A DNA stretch of 64,000 nt from Nocardioides hwasunensis (GTDB taxonomy: Bacteria; Actinomycetota; Actinomycetes; Propionibacteriales; Nocardioidaceae): NCBI RefSeq assembly GCF_014779665.1, contig NZ_JACXYY010000002.1:558001-622000 (forward strand), given 5' to 3'. Shown here piece after piece: positions 1 through 7,586 of the stretch. Under the pieces are notes generated by a model. It was not told the DNA's origin. It did no database searches and worked only from the letters and a program-made list of their open reading frames with translations. The stretch's first letter is position 1; every line of letters begins with the position of its first letter. The translations under genes were made by a program, and so were the position numbers.

Positions 1-1397
1 GGCACCTCGTCGACCCGCTCGGCCTGCCGCGCTGGCTGGTCGTGTGGGGCGCGCTGACGTACGCCCTCGTGCCGGTCACCTCCGGGGCCTGGGCGGAAGG
101 ACGCTTCGGCACCGTCGCCGTCGCGAGCCTGCTCCCGTGGGCCGCCCACGCGGCACTCGGCTTCGTCGACCCCGACCGCGACCGCCGCTGGCGCGCCGCC
201 TGGCGCACCGCGCTGCTGGTCGCGCTGGGAGCGGCGTTCGTGCCGGGGTTCTGGCTGTTCGCGCTCCTGGCCACCGCCGTGGTGCTGGGCGGAGCGGCCG
301 TCATCGCCCCCCGGCTGCTCCGCGAGCGCGACAGCTGGGGACCTCCGGTGGTCGCGGTCGCTGCCACCCCCGTCCTGCTGGCTCCCTGGCTGCTCCCGCT
401 GATCACCACCGGCTCGGCGTCGGGGCTGCTGCTCGAGGCCGGGCGGCTCACCGTCGACCGGGTCACCTTCGACGGCCTGGTCACCGGCCGCCTCAACGAC
501 CTCGGTGCCCCGTGGTGGCTCGGGGTGGTCCTCGGGCTGCTGGCCGTCGCCGCCCTCGTCCCGCGCCGCACCCGCATCCCGGTCGTCATCTGCTGGCTCG
601 TCGCGCTCGCTGCCGCGGTGGTCTCCGGGGTGCTCTCGCAGGTGACCCTCGACCTGCCGGCCGTCGCCACCCGCCCCAGCCTCGGCCTCTTCGTGGTGAT
701 CCTCCAGGGCACCGCCGTCGTCGCGGTCGTGCTCGGTGCCGACGCCTACCTGCGCCGCCTCGACGAGCACCACCCGGCCTGGCAGCGCGGGCTCGCGGCC
801 ACCCTCGCCGTCGTCGCGGCGGTGGTGCCGCTGGGCGGGCTGGGCTGGTGGCTCACCACGCCCGACAACGCGCTGGCCCGCGACGCCGAGCAGACGGTGC
901 CGGTCTACATGCAGCAGAGCTCGCTGCTCGGTCCGGAGCACGGCGTCCTCGTGCTCGACGGGTCGGTCGACGACGGCATCACCTACCGCATCCGGCGCGA
1001 CGACGGCACCACCGTCGGCGAGGACGAGATCCTCACGCTGGCCGACGAGGATCCGCAGCTCGAGGCCGAGGTGCGCACGCTGGTGTCCGCCCCCACCCCG
1101 GGAGTCGTCGCGGCGCTCGGCTCGCGCGGCATCGAGTACGTCGTGCTCAGCTCGCCCGCCGACGGCAGGATCTCCTCGCTCCTCGACGCGACCGCGGGCC
1201 TGGAGCAGGCCAGCGCCGAGGATCGGAGCACCCGCGCCTGGCACGTGGACCGGCCACTGGACGCCTCGGCGCTCGACGGGCCCACCTCGTGGTGGCGCTC
1301 GGCGCTGCTGGTGGTCCAGGGACTGGCGATCCTGCTCGCGCTCGTCCTGGCCGCTCCGACCGTGCGGGCCCGCAGGGAGGACCGTGTCGATGACTGA
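1..1397 (+). CDS. Glycosyltransferase family 2-type membrane protein, C-terminal part (5' truncated by window edge)
   Basis: The reading frame is open from the first full codon at position 3, so the gene starts upstream of the window; 464 codons are visible. The visible part is almost entirely membrane: about nine hydrophobic segments rich in Leu/Val/Ala, then a roughly 140-residue soluble region with a charged stretch (around DDGTTVGEDE) and a last membrane helix before a basic tail (RARRED). In actinobacteria the slot next to a DUF5719 gene is normally held by a very large GT2 enzyme with a long membrane C-terminus, which is why I name it so; the catalytic domain itself is not visible. It overlaps the next gene by 8 bp, implying translational coupling. 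Alternative: an unrelated polytopic protein. Confidence 0.7.
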   Translation, partial: HLVDPLGLPRWLVVWGALTYALVPVTSGAWAEGRFGTVAVASLLPWAAHAALGFVDPDRDRRWRAAWRTALLVALGAAFVPGFWLFALLATAVVLGGAAVIAPRLLRERDSWGPPVVAVAATPVLLAPWLLPLITTGSASGLLLEAGRLTVDRVTFDGLVTGRLNDLGAPWWLGVVLGLLAVAALVPRRTRIPVVICWLVALAAAVVSGVLSQVTLDLPAVATRPSLGLFVVILQGTAVVAVVLGADAYLRRLDEHHPAWQRGLAATLAVVAAVVPLGGLGWWLTTPDNALARDAEQTVPVYMQQSSLLGPEHGVLVLDGSVDDGITYRIRRDDGTTVGEDEILTLADEDPQLEAEVRTLVSAPTPGVVAALGSRGIEYVVLSSPADGRISSLLDATAGLEQASAEDRSTRAWHVDRPLDASALDGPTSWWRSALLVVQGLAILLALVLAAPTVRARREDRVDD

Positions 1398-2781
1398 GCC
1401 CACGCCTCCGACCGGCGGCCGCCGCCGCGTCGCGCAGGCCGCCGGCCGCCGCCCGTCCGCGGTGACGGTGCTGGCGGTGGTGATCCCGCTGCTGACCGTG
1501 GCCGCGCTGGCCCTCGTCCGGCCGGCCGCCACGCCCCCGACGTCGTTCGCCGCCTCGGACGCTGCCCTCGACCGGGTCACCGCGGTGTGCCCGCCCCGCC
1601 TCCCCGGAGCCGAGGCGCTGCGCATCGGCAACACCGGCCTCGGGTCCGGCGAGCTCGCGCTCCGGGTCGGGCGGGACGAGGAGACCGAGACGCTGACCGG
1701 CGGCGTCGCGGCCCGCACCGAGCGCGCCCCGGTCGTGGTCAACGGCACCGGTGAGCTCGCGCCGGGGCTGGTCGCCATCCGGTCCGGCGCCGGATCGGCC
1801 ATCGGCTGTGCCGAACCCGCTCCCGAGCGCTGGTTCACCGGGCTCGGCGCCTCGGCCGAGCACGCCTCGACCCTGACGCTCGTCAACCCCGACCGCGGGC
1901 CGGCCGTCGCCGACGTGACGGTGTGGGACGGCAGCGGGCTGGTCGACGTGCCGGCGCTCCGCGGCGTCCGCGTGCCCGGTGGCGGCTCGACGTCCTTCGA
2001 CCTGTCCGCGGTCGCGCCCAACCGTGACGCGCTCGCGGTCCGCGTCGCGGTCTCGCGCGGCCGCCTCGCCTCCAGCGTGGTCGACGTGGTCGATCCGGTC
2101 GGCCGGGCCCGGCCGGTGCGCGAGTGGCTGCCGGGGCAGGCCGCGCCCGCGACGACGTCGTACGTCGTCGGCGTCGGCAGTGCCCCCGCCCAGCGCACCC
2201 TGACGCTCGCCAACCCCGGCGACAGCGAGGAGCGGGTCGAGATCAAGCTGGTGAGCGGCGACAGCGAGTTCGCGCCGTCCGGGCTCGAGGAGGTCACCCT
2301 CCCCCCGGCCTCGGTCAGCGAGGTGGACCTCGGTGGCGTGCTGCGCGGCCGCACCGCACGGGGCGTGCAGGCACTGCGGCTCGAGGCCACGGGGCCGGTG
2401 ACCGCGAGCCTGCGGATCCGCACCCCCGCCGACCTGGCGCTCGCGGCCGCGGGATCCACGGTGGAGTCGCAGACAGGCACGGCGCTCCCCGGTGGGCCGA
2501 AGCGCCTGGTCGTCACGGGGATGAGTGCGCCCGGCGTGCTCGTGCTCCAGGCCTGGGACGCCGAGGGCGAGGAGGTGGTGCGCGAGCGGCGCGTGGAGAT
2601 CGACCCCGGAACCGCGCGACCGGTGAACCTGCCCGACGCTGCGGTCCTGGCGCTGGTGCGACTGGAGCGCTCGACCGCGGTGGTCTCGGTCGAGGCGAGC
2701 GGCGGTGGGCTGTCGACGCTCCCGCTCGAGCAGCTGGAGACCACCAGCCAGGTGCCCGACGTGCGCCCGGCCCAGCGGTAG
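1390..2781 (+). CDS. DUF5719 family protein, membrane-anchored extracytoplasmic
   Basis: 463 aa. A basic N-terminus (GGRRRVAQAAGRR) is followed by one hydrophobic segment at about residues 20-40 and a long beta-rich, Thr/Val-rich extracellular region containing two repeated halves (for example STLTLVNPDRGPA and RTLTLANPGDSEE), typical of paired Ig-like folds. No lipobox is present, so it is probably a signal-anchor protein. I chose ATG 1390 because AGGGAGG lies 9 bp upstream; GTG 1384 is an alternative but is only 3 bp from that ribosome binding site. It overlaps the glycosyltransferase gene, consistent with a joint role in envelope glycan assembly. Its biochemical function is unknown. Confidence 0.75.
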   Translation: MTEPTPPTGGRRRVAQAAGRRPSAVTVLAVVIPLLTVAALALVRPAATPPTSFAASDAALDRVTAVCPPRLPGAEALRIGNTGLGSGELALRVGRDEETETLTGGVAARTERAPVVVNGTGELAPGLVAIRSGAGSAIGCAEPAPERWFTGLGASAEHASTLTLVNPDRGPAVADVTVWDGSGLVDVPALRGVRVPGGGSTSFDLSAVAPNRDALAVRVAVSRGRLASSVVDVVDPVGRARPVREWLPGQAAPATTSYVVGVGSAPAQRTLTLANPGDSEERVEIKLVSGDSEFAPSGLEEVTLPPASVSEVDLGGVLRGRTARGVQALRLEATGPVTASLRIRTPADLALAAAGSTVESQTGTALPGGPKRLVVTGMSAPGVLVLQAWDAEGEEVVRERRVEIDPGTARPVNLPDAAVLALVRLERSTAVVSVEASGGGLSTLPLEQLETTSQVPDVRPAQR

Positions 2782-2786
2782 GTCGC

Positions 2787-3236
2787 TCAGTCCAGGTAGC
2801 GCTCGTCGACCTGGCCGGGAGTGAGGTTGAGCAGCTCGGCGATCTGCTCGACGACGACCGTGTGGACCATCGCCTCGAGCTCGTCGCGCCCGGTCGCGCG
2901 GTGCTCGATCGGGCGCCGGAAGAGCACCAGGCGCGTCGGCTCCTGGCCCTTGCCGCGCACCAGCGAGGAGAGGGGGACGGTCTCGTCGCCCCAGTCGTCG
3001 GGCAGCATCGGCGCGTCCTCGACGGCGTACTCGACGAGCCCGAGGTGGCGCTGCCAGCGCTCGTCGAGCGGGGTGACCACGTCCAGCACGAGCTGGTCGA
3101 ACCGCTGCCGCGCCGTGCGCAGCGCCGGCGTGCCGGGCCGGGCGGGGACGACCCCCGGGCCGCGCATGCCACGACCTCGCCGGTCGCGGGTCCTGCGCCT
3201 CGTGCGCTCCGGCCCGTCGTCCACGCCTTCTTCCAC
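2787..3236 (-). CDS. DUF1025 / zincin-like 'metallopeptidase family' protein with degenerate active site
   Basis: 149 aa with a GTG start; an internal ATG lies 23 codons further in. The N-terminal 35 residues are Arg-rich and the rest is acidic/hydrophobic. The overall pattern (RFDQLVLDVVTPLDE, YAVEDAP, RLVLFRRPIE, LEAMVHTVVVEQIAELL) matches the small actinobacterial family annotated as metallopeptidase next to DUF3499. The zinc motif HExxH expected near the C-terminus is not there: the aligned residues are EQIAE. It is therefore probably not an active protease, despite the family label. It is convergent with the DUF5719 gene (5 bp apart) and divergent from the DUF3499 gene. Confidence 0.75.
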   Translation of the reverse strand: MEEGVDDGPERTRRRTRDRRGRGMRGPGVVPARPGTPALRTARQRFDQLVLDVVTPLDERWQRHLGLVEYAVEDAPMLPDDWGDETVPLSSLVRGKGQEPTRLVLFRRPIEHRATGRDELEAMVHTVVVEQIAELLNLTPGQVDERYLD

Positions 3237-3272
3237 GCCGCGAGCCTAAGCGTCGCGCGTGCATCTGCCCGG

Positions 3273-3278
3273 TAGCGT
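3273..3278 (+). promoter_or_regulatory. -10 element TAGCGT, leaderless promoter of the DUF3499 gene
   Basis: TAGCGT fits the actinobacterial -10 pattern TANNNT and ends 7 nt before the GTG start, so the transcript would begin at or next to the start codon. No Shine-Dalgarno sequence is present. Inferred from position only. Confidence 0.5.
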
Positions 3279-3285
3279 CGGCGTC

Positions 3286-3648
3286 GTGAGTCTTGCCCGT
3301 CGGTGTTCGCGAACGGCGTGTGGCCGTGGCGCGGTCAACACGCTGACCTATGTCTATGCCGACCAGACCGCTGTCCTGGGCCCGCTGGCGACCTACGCCG
3401 AGCCGCACGCCTACGACCTCTGCGACGTGCACAGCGAGCGGTTGTCGGCTCCGCGTGGCTGGGAGGTGCTCCGGCTCGCGCCGGACCCCCACGCCCAGGG
3501 GCCCAGCAGCGACGACCTGCTCGCCCTGGCCGACGCCGTCCGCGAGGCGGGCCGCCCGGCTCCCACGGCCGCGCCGCTGCACTCCACGGACGACCCCACC
3601 CGGGGCGCCAAGCGGGGGCACCTGCGGGTGCTCACGCCCACCGACTGA
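3286..3648 (+). CDS. DUF3499 family protein
   Basis: 120 aa. It has the family signature: an early Cys pair (RRCSRTACGRGA), then TLTYVYADQTAVLGPLA, EPHAYDLC and a following APRGWEVLRL. The three Cys plus the His suggest metal binding, but no function has been established for the family. An upstream in-frame GTG at 3259 would give 129 aa. I prefer GTG 3286 because the family begins just before the Cys motif and a -10 hexamer sits 7 nt upstream. A phosphomannomutase gene usually follows in this neighbourhood; here the Trm112-like gene comes next, 21 bp downstream. Confidence 0.85.
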   Translation: MSLARRCSRTACGRGAVNTLTYVYADQTAVLGPLATYAEPHAYDLCDVHSERLSAPRGWEVLRLAPDPHAQGPSSDDLLALADAVREAGRPAPTAAPLHSTDDPTRGAKRGHLRVLTPTD

Positions 3649-3656
3649 CGTCCCCC

Positions 3657-3662
3657 TAGGAT
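3657..3662 (+). promoter_or_regulatory. -10 element TAGGAT before the Trm112-like gene
   Basis: TAGGAT matches TANNNT and ends 7 nt before GTG 3670, again the leaderless geometry seen at several genes in this window. No ribosome binding site lies between. Confidence 0.45.
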
Positions 3663-3669
3663 CATCGGC

Positions 3670-3846
3670 GTGAACATCGATCCGCAGCTGCTGAGCATCA
3701 TCGTCTGCCCGGCCTGCCACGGCGAGCTCGTCGCGTCGGTCGACAGTGGGGTCGACGAGCTGGTCTGCCAGGGGTGCGGCAACGCCTACCCGGTCCGCGA
3801 CGACATCCCGGTGCTGCTGGTCGACGAGGCCCGCAAGCCCGACTGA
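3670..3846 (+). CDS. Trm112 family protein (small zinc-ribbon)
   Basis: A 58-aa protein, easily missed by length cut-offs. It carries two CxxC knuckles (IVCPACHG and LVCQGCGNAYP) and the family ending YPVRDDIPVLL, which is diagnostic of Trm112/YcaR-type zinc ribbons. In other organisms these bind and stabilise SAM-dependent methyltransferases; in bacteria the partner is often unknown. GTG 3670 is the first start in frame and fits a leaderless transcript. The SIS-domain gene follows 20 bp downstream with its own AG-rich ribosome binding site (GGGAGGGG), so the two are probably co-transcribed. Confidence 0.85.
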   Translation: MNIDPQLLSIIVCPACHGELVASVDSGVDELVCQGCGNAYPVRDDIPVLLVDEARKPD

Positions 3847-3866
3847 GCCCGGGAGGGGACGGCACC

Positions 3867-4895
3867 GTGACCTGGTTCGACGAGGCCCGGCTCGACGACG
3901 CCGCCGTGCTCAGCACGGTGGACCTGCGCCTGCGCACGCTCGCCGAGAGCGGTGCGCGCGTACGCCGGGAGGCGCACGAGGCCGCCACCGCGACCGCACA
4001 GCTGATCGCCGCCGGCCGCGACGGTGAGCGACCCCGCGCCGTCATCGCCGCGGGTCCCGACTCCCGGCTGCTGCGTGCCGTGCTCGAGCCGTGGTGCCCG
4101 GTGCCGTTCGTGGCCTGGCCCAACCCGGGCCTGCCCGGCTGGGCCGGCTCGCTCGACCTCGTCGTGATGCTCGCGCCCGAGGGCAACGACCATGGATCGG
4201 CCTCCGCCGTCGCCGAGGCCGTACGCCGCGGGGCGCAGGTGGTGGTCGCGTGCCCCGAGCGCTCGCTCGTCGCCGAGCACGCCGCCGGCCGCTACGTGAC
4301 CGTGCTGCCGACGGTGACCGGCGACCAGCTGGCCACGGCGGTCGTGATGCTCGACTACCTCGCGCACGTCCACCTCGGTCCGCGCGGGGACGCCGACTCG
4401 GTGGCGGAGTCGCTCGACGCGGTGGCCACCGACTGCTCGCCGCACCGCGACCTGGCGGTCAACCCGGCCAAGATGCTCGCGATCGCGATGGCCGACACCA
4501 ACCCGCTCGTGTGGGGCGGGTCCGTGCTCGCCGCCCGCGCGGCACGTCGGCTGGCCGAGCTGCTGCGGCGCACGAGCGGCCGCTCGGCGATCGCCGGCGA
4601 CGCGGAGCACCTGCTGCCGGTCATCGAGGCCACCAAGCCCCACGACGTCTTCGCCGACCCGTTCGCCGAGGAGCCCGCCGACCTCCGCCCGCTGCTCCTG
4701 GTGCTCGACGACCGTGCCGACGACCCCGTCGTGCGTGAGCAGACCGGCATGCTGCAGGCCGCCGCCGCGCGCCACGGCGTACGTGTCGAGACGGTGACCA
4801 CCGACGCCGACGCCGAGGTGGCGCGCTACGCCTCGCTGCTCCTGACCGGGACCTACGCCGCGGAGTACCTCCGCGTGGGGCTCGTCGAGGAGTAG
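3867..4895 (+). CDS. SIS-domain protein, bifunctional phosphoglucose/phosphomannose isomerase-like
   Basis: 342 aa. The position after DUF3499 and Trm112 and the sequence pattern (SLDLVVMLAPEGND, VVVACPERS, NPAKMLAIAMADTNPLVWG) match the actinobacterial Rv3256c-like family, annotated as SIS domain or phosphoglucose/phosphomannose isomerase-like. The N-terminal half (about 40-160) looks like a sugar-isomerase fold. Clear catalytic residues of phosphoglucose isomerase are not evident, so enzyme activity is unproven. The start GTG 3867 is preceded by GGGAGGGG; upstream codons in frame would run into the Trm112 gene. No manA follows. Confidence 0.7.
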   Translation: MTWFDEARLDDAAVLSTVDLRLRTLAESGARVRREAHEAATATAQLIAAGRDGERPRAVIAAGPDSRLLRAVLEPWCPVPFVAWPNPGLPGWAGSLDLVVMLAPEGNDHGSASAVAEAVRRGAQVVVACPERSLVAEHAAGRYVTVLPTVTGDQLATAVVMLDYLAHVHLGPRGDADSVAESLDAVATDCSPHRDLAVNPAKMLAIAMADTNPLVWGGSVLAARAARRLAELLRRTSGRSAIAGDAEHLLPVIEATKPHDVFADPFAEEPADLRPLLLVLDDRADDPVVREQTGMLQAAAARHGVRVETVTTDADAEVARYASLLLTGTYAAEYLRVGLVEE

Positions 4896-4988
4896 TCGCG
4901 GCCCTCCCCGTTTCCGGTGAGGGTGGGATCCGCCGTGTCGGGGTAGAACCTCATCAGGTTGTTCACCCCCCATGTCCCAGGAGGACCC

Positions 4989-5588
4989 ATGACTCGCACG
5001 TCCCTGCCCCTCGCCGGCGCCCTCGCCACTGCTCTGCTGCTCGTGTCCGCCCCCGGTGCGCAGGCCGCCGTGACCGCGAAGGACGCCCCGAGCCAGGCCG
5101 ACATCGTGAAGTCGTTCCCCGAGCTCGCCGACGGCCAGTTCAGCACCGACAAGGCCAAGCAGATCGCGGTGCCGGGCAAGACGTGCGGCGCCCCCACGAC
5201 GAAGAAGGCCAAGTCCGGGGTGACCACCACCGGCGTCTCGTCCACCGGCACGTCGATCGTCGTGGCCGGCGTCGCCGAGGTGAAGTCCGCCAAGCAGGCC
5301 AAGACCTACTTCGCGAGCTACAAGAAGTACGTCAAGAAGTGCGGGTCGTTCACCGAGCCCACCACGGGCGCCACGGTCACCGCGACCCTGACGAAGGCGC
5401 CCAAGCTCGGCCAGGCGTCCCTGGCGATCACGCAGGAGACGGCCATCGCGGGCGTCACCAGCTACTCCACGAGCATCCTGATCCTCAACGGCAAGCGCGT
5501 CGGCACCGTGGCTGCCGTCGCCGACGCGCCGGTGGCGATGTCCAGCGTCAAGAAGCTCGCGAAGGTGGCGGCCAAGAAGATGAGGTGA
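4989..5588 (+). CDS. Secreted hypothetical protein
   Basis: 199 aa. The first 26 residues form a classical signal peptide (MTRTSLPLAG, a hydrophobic Leu/Ala core, then APGAQA before the mature AVTAKD). There is no lipobox Cys. The mature part is Lys/Thr/Val rich with two Cys (TCGAP and KKCGSF) that could form a disulfide, and alternating hydrophobic strands. The fold vaguely resembles the extracellular sensor domain of PknH/LpqQ-type proteins, but I cannot assign it. ATG 4989 follows AGGAGG with 4 bp spacing. A hairpin terminator lies 20 bp after the stop. Confidence 0.8.
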   Translation: MTRTSLPLAGALATALLLVSAPGAQAAVTAKDAPSQADIVKSFPELADGQFSTDKAKQIAVPGKTCGAPTTKKAKSGVTTTGVSSTGTSIVVAGVAEVKSAKQAKTYFASYKKYVKKCGSFTEPTTGATVTATLTKAPKLGQASLAITQETAIAGVTSYSTSILILNGKRVGTVAAVADAPVAMSSVKKLAKVAAKKMR

Positions 5589-5609
5589 CCACCACCTCGA
5601 CGCTCTTGT

Positions 5610-5656
5610 GAGGAGCCCCGGGCTGTCTGCACCTGCAGGCAGGTCGGGGCTTCCTC
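5610..5656. terminator. Hairpin between convergent genes
   Basis: AGCCCCG (5614-5620) pairs with CGGGGCT (5645-5651), extended by GG/CC on the outside, with a 24-nt loop that itself contains CCTGCAGG. No T-run follows, as is usual in high-GC actinobacteria. It lies between the secreted-protein gene and the GNAT relic that converge on it, so it may act on both strands. Confidence 0.5.
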
Positions 5657-5660
5657 GCGT

Positions 5661-6052
5661 TCAGGGCAGCCGCGTGCCGAACACCAGGGCGTCGGCACCG
5701 TGGACGTACGCCGTGCGCTCGAGGGTCATCCCGAGGTTGCGCGCGACGCCCTGCGACGGCGTGTTCTCGAGACGGATCAGCGCGACCAGGTGCTCGACGC
5801 CGTGGTCGGCAGCACAGTCGCGTACGGCACGGGCTGCTTCGGTGGCGTAGCCGTGGCGGCGCAGCTCCGGCATGACGTGATAGCCGACCTCGACGTGCGG
5901 CGTGTCCTCGTCGTCCAGCGGACCGCGTCGTCCCGCGTACGCGCCGGCCGGTCCACCCGGACGGGGTCGGGTGCTGACAGCACCGCCGTGACATCGAGGT
6001 CGGACGTCGTCATCGCACGGAAGCGCAGGCGCTCGGTCGGGTCGGGGAGCAC
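5661..6052 (-). pseudogene. GNAT acetyltransferase relic (internal deletion plus frameshift)
   Basis: The beginning (from GTG at 6052) reads LRFRAMTTSDLD, then ARTRDDAVRW, the normal N-terminus of a RimJ-type GNAT. The end, in another frame, reads VEVGYHVMPELRRHGYATEA, ARNLGMTLERTAY and FGTRLP, the acetyl-CoA-binding and C-terminal parts. At the join near 5925-5945 the frame changes, and 40-50 residues normally between these parts (the central beta strands) are missing. The protein cannot be functional as written. The start lies 5 bp after the stop of the NTF2-like gene, so it was once part of the same operon. Confidence 0.8.
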
Positions 6053-6057
6053 CCGAG

Positions 6058-6429
6058 TCAGGCCGGTCGCGTGCCCTCCGGGGCCTCCTGGCCGATGTCG
6101 GCCCAGACCTCGGTCAGGTCGAGGATCGATCCGTCCTGCGCGGTGGCGAAGCTGGCGACCGCGAAGTGCAGCTCCTGACCGTCGGCTCCCCGGCCGACCA
6201 CCCGGGCGCGGAGCACCGCCCGATCGCCGTCCGCGACGAGGTCCTCGACCAGCATGCGCTCGAAACCCGGGTAGTCGGCGTTGAACCGGACCCATTGCTC
6301 GCGGTCGAGCTCCTCGCCGGTGTGCACGAGCCGGCAGGTGAAGTCGTCGTGCAGCAGCGCGGGCAGGCCGTCCCAGTCGTGGGCGTCGATGGTCTCGGCG
6401 AGGCGGGTGAGCAGGGTGGCGGTGTCCAT
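6058..6429 (-). CDS. SnoaL-like / NTF2-like family protein
   Basis: 123 aa. The pattern LLTRLAETIDAHDWDGLPALLHDDFTCRL at the start, then a central segment with REQWVRFNADYPGF and two final strands (AVLRARVVGRG, LHFAVASFATAQDG, ILDLTEVWADI), is that of a single-domain SnoaL/NTF2 cone fold. Members are isomerases, hydrolases or ligand carriers; the substrate cannot be told. It is the only intact member of a decayed minus-strand operon (uppS, HIT, this gene, GNAT). ATG 6429 is the natural start, but the frame is open upstream all the way into uppS because of frameshifts there. Confidence 0.75.
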   Translation of the reverse strand: MDTATLLTRLAETIDAHDWDGLPALLHDDFTCRLVHTGEELDREQWVRFNADYPGFERMLVEDLVADGDRAVLRARVVGRGADGQELHFAVASFATAQDGSILDLTEVWADIGQEAPEGTRPA

Positions 6430-6458
6430 GAGGGCCAGTGTGGCGCGACGCGCCGACA

Positions 6459-6852
6459 TCAGGCGCGCGGTTCTTCGACGGTCCGACGGGTGTCGACCGA
6501 CGCCTGGAGAGTGGGGCCCGAGTGCACGTGGACGTGGAGGTGCTTGGAGTCCTGGTAGCGGCCGAGGTTGGTGAGCACGGCTGCCGCGCCGTGCTGTTCC
6601 TCGACCTCCCGCGCGATGCGTTGGACGACGGCTAGCAGGGCGCGTACGTCGGCCTCGTCCGCCTGGGTCACGGTGGTGAACGAGGCGAGGTGACGCTTCG
6701 GCACCACGACGACGTGCGTCTGCCAGAACGGTCGCGTGTGGTGGTGGGCCAGCACTCGCTCGTCCTCGTGGACGACGTCGATCTCGACCTTTCGGGGAAT
6801 GGCTAGGTCGCAGGTCGCAGTAGAAGTCGTTGCCGGAGTAGCCGGTCGTCAC
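6459..6852 (-). pseudogene. HIT family protein, frameshifted by a 7-bp tandem duplication
   Basis: From GTG 6852 the frame reads VTTGYSGNDFYCDL, then breaks. After the break, in another frame, it continues VEIDVVHEDERVLAHHHTRP, FWQTHVVVVPKRHL, VLTNLGRYQDSKHLHVHVHSG, with the histidine triad HLHVHVH intact. The break is an exact tandem GGTCGCA GGTCGCA at 6806-6812 and 6813-6819 (plus strand). Removing one copy restores a continuous 128-aa HIT protein reading DFYCDLAIPRKVEIDVV. HIT proteins hydrolyse nucleoside phosphate or adenylyl conjugates. Its start overlaps the uppS stop (GTGA), showing translational coupling before decay. Confidence 0.85.
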
Positions 6853-7560
6853 GCCATGGCCCGTTCGCGAGCCTCGGCGTAGTGCTCCAGTGCGAGGTCG
6901 AGGTCGTTCTCGGAGAAGTCGGGCCAGAGTCGAGGGCTGACGTACACCTCGGGCGTGCGCGGTCTGCCACGGGAAGAAGCCCGAGAGCCGTTGCTCGCCG
7001 CTCGTCCGGACGACGAGGTCGATGTCCTTCGACGGACCGCCCGGGAGGTGCGCGGTGATCGCATTCGGGTCGAGCCCGTCGCCCGCGTCGAGTGCGCCAG
7101 CGAGGATCGCCCCGCGGATGCCGGACACGATGTCCTCCCGGCCGTCGTAGCCGATCGCGAGCGTGACGTGTGCAGGTCGACCGGCCGTCACCCGCTCCGC
7201 TGTCGCCAGCGCGGCGGCTGCGGTCGGGCTGAGCAGCTCGGTGTCACCGCTGACGTGCAGCGCCCAGTGTCCGGAGCCGTCCACGATCCGCGGAAGCACT
7301 TCGGCGACGAGCTCGAACAGGAAGCCGACCTCCGCCTCCGAGCGCTTGCGGATGTTGGCCGCCGACAGCACGTACGCCGTCAGATGCTGGATGCCTCGCG
7401 CCTCGCACCAGCCGAGGAGCTCCTCCAGGTGGTCGGCCCCGCGCCGGTGGCCCTCGCTTGCGCTCGCCAGGCCAGCCTTCCGTGCCCAGCGCCTGTTGCC
7501 ATCCATGACGACGCCGAGGTGCTGGGGGACAGTCGATCGGCGTGTGTGGGTCGCGGTCAC
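6849..7560 (-). pseudogene. uppS: Polyprenyl (isoprenyl) diphosphate synthase, frameshifted near the C-terminus
   Basis: From GTG 7560 (GGAGAGGA just upstream) the frame shows cis-prenyltransferase hallmarks: GVVMDGNRRWARK (catalytic Asp), ILSA-like YVLSAANIRKRS, IGYDGREDIV, and VVRTSGEQRLSGFFPWQ. After FFPWQTAHA the expected ending EVYVSPRLWPDFSENDLDLA is in another frame; removing one base from the GGG run at 6951-6953 restores it. Intact length would be 236 aa, right for the family. The last 30 residues lie at the dimer/substrate side, so the product is probably impaired. The +1 sits in a short homopolymer, so a sequencing error cannot be excluded. An essential second copy is expected elsewhere. 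Confidence 0.8.
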
Positions 7561-7586
7561 GTGGTCATCCTCTCCGAGCTGGCAAC

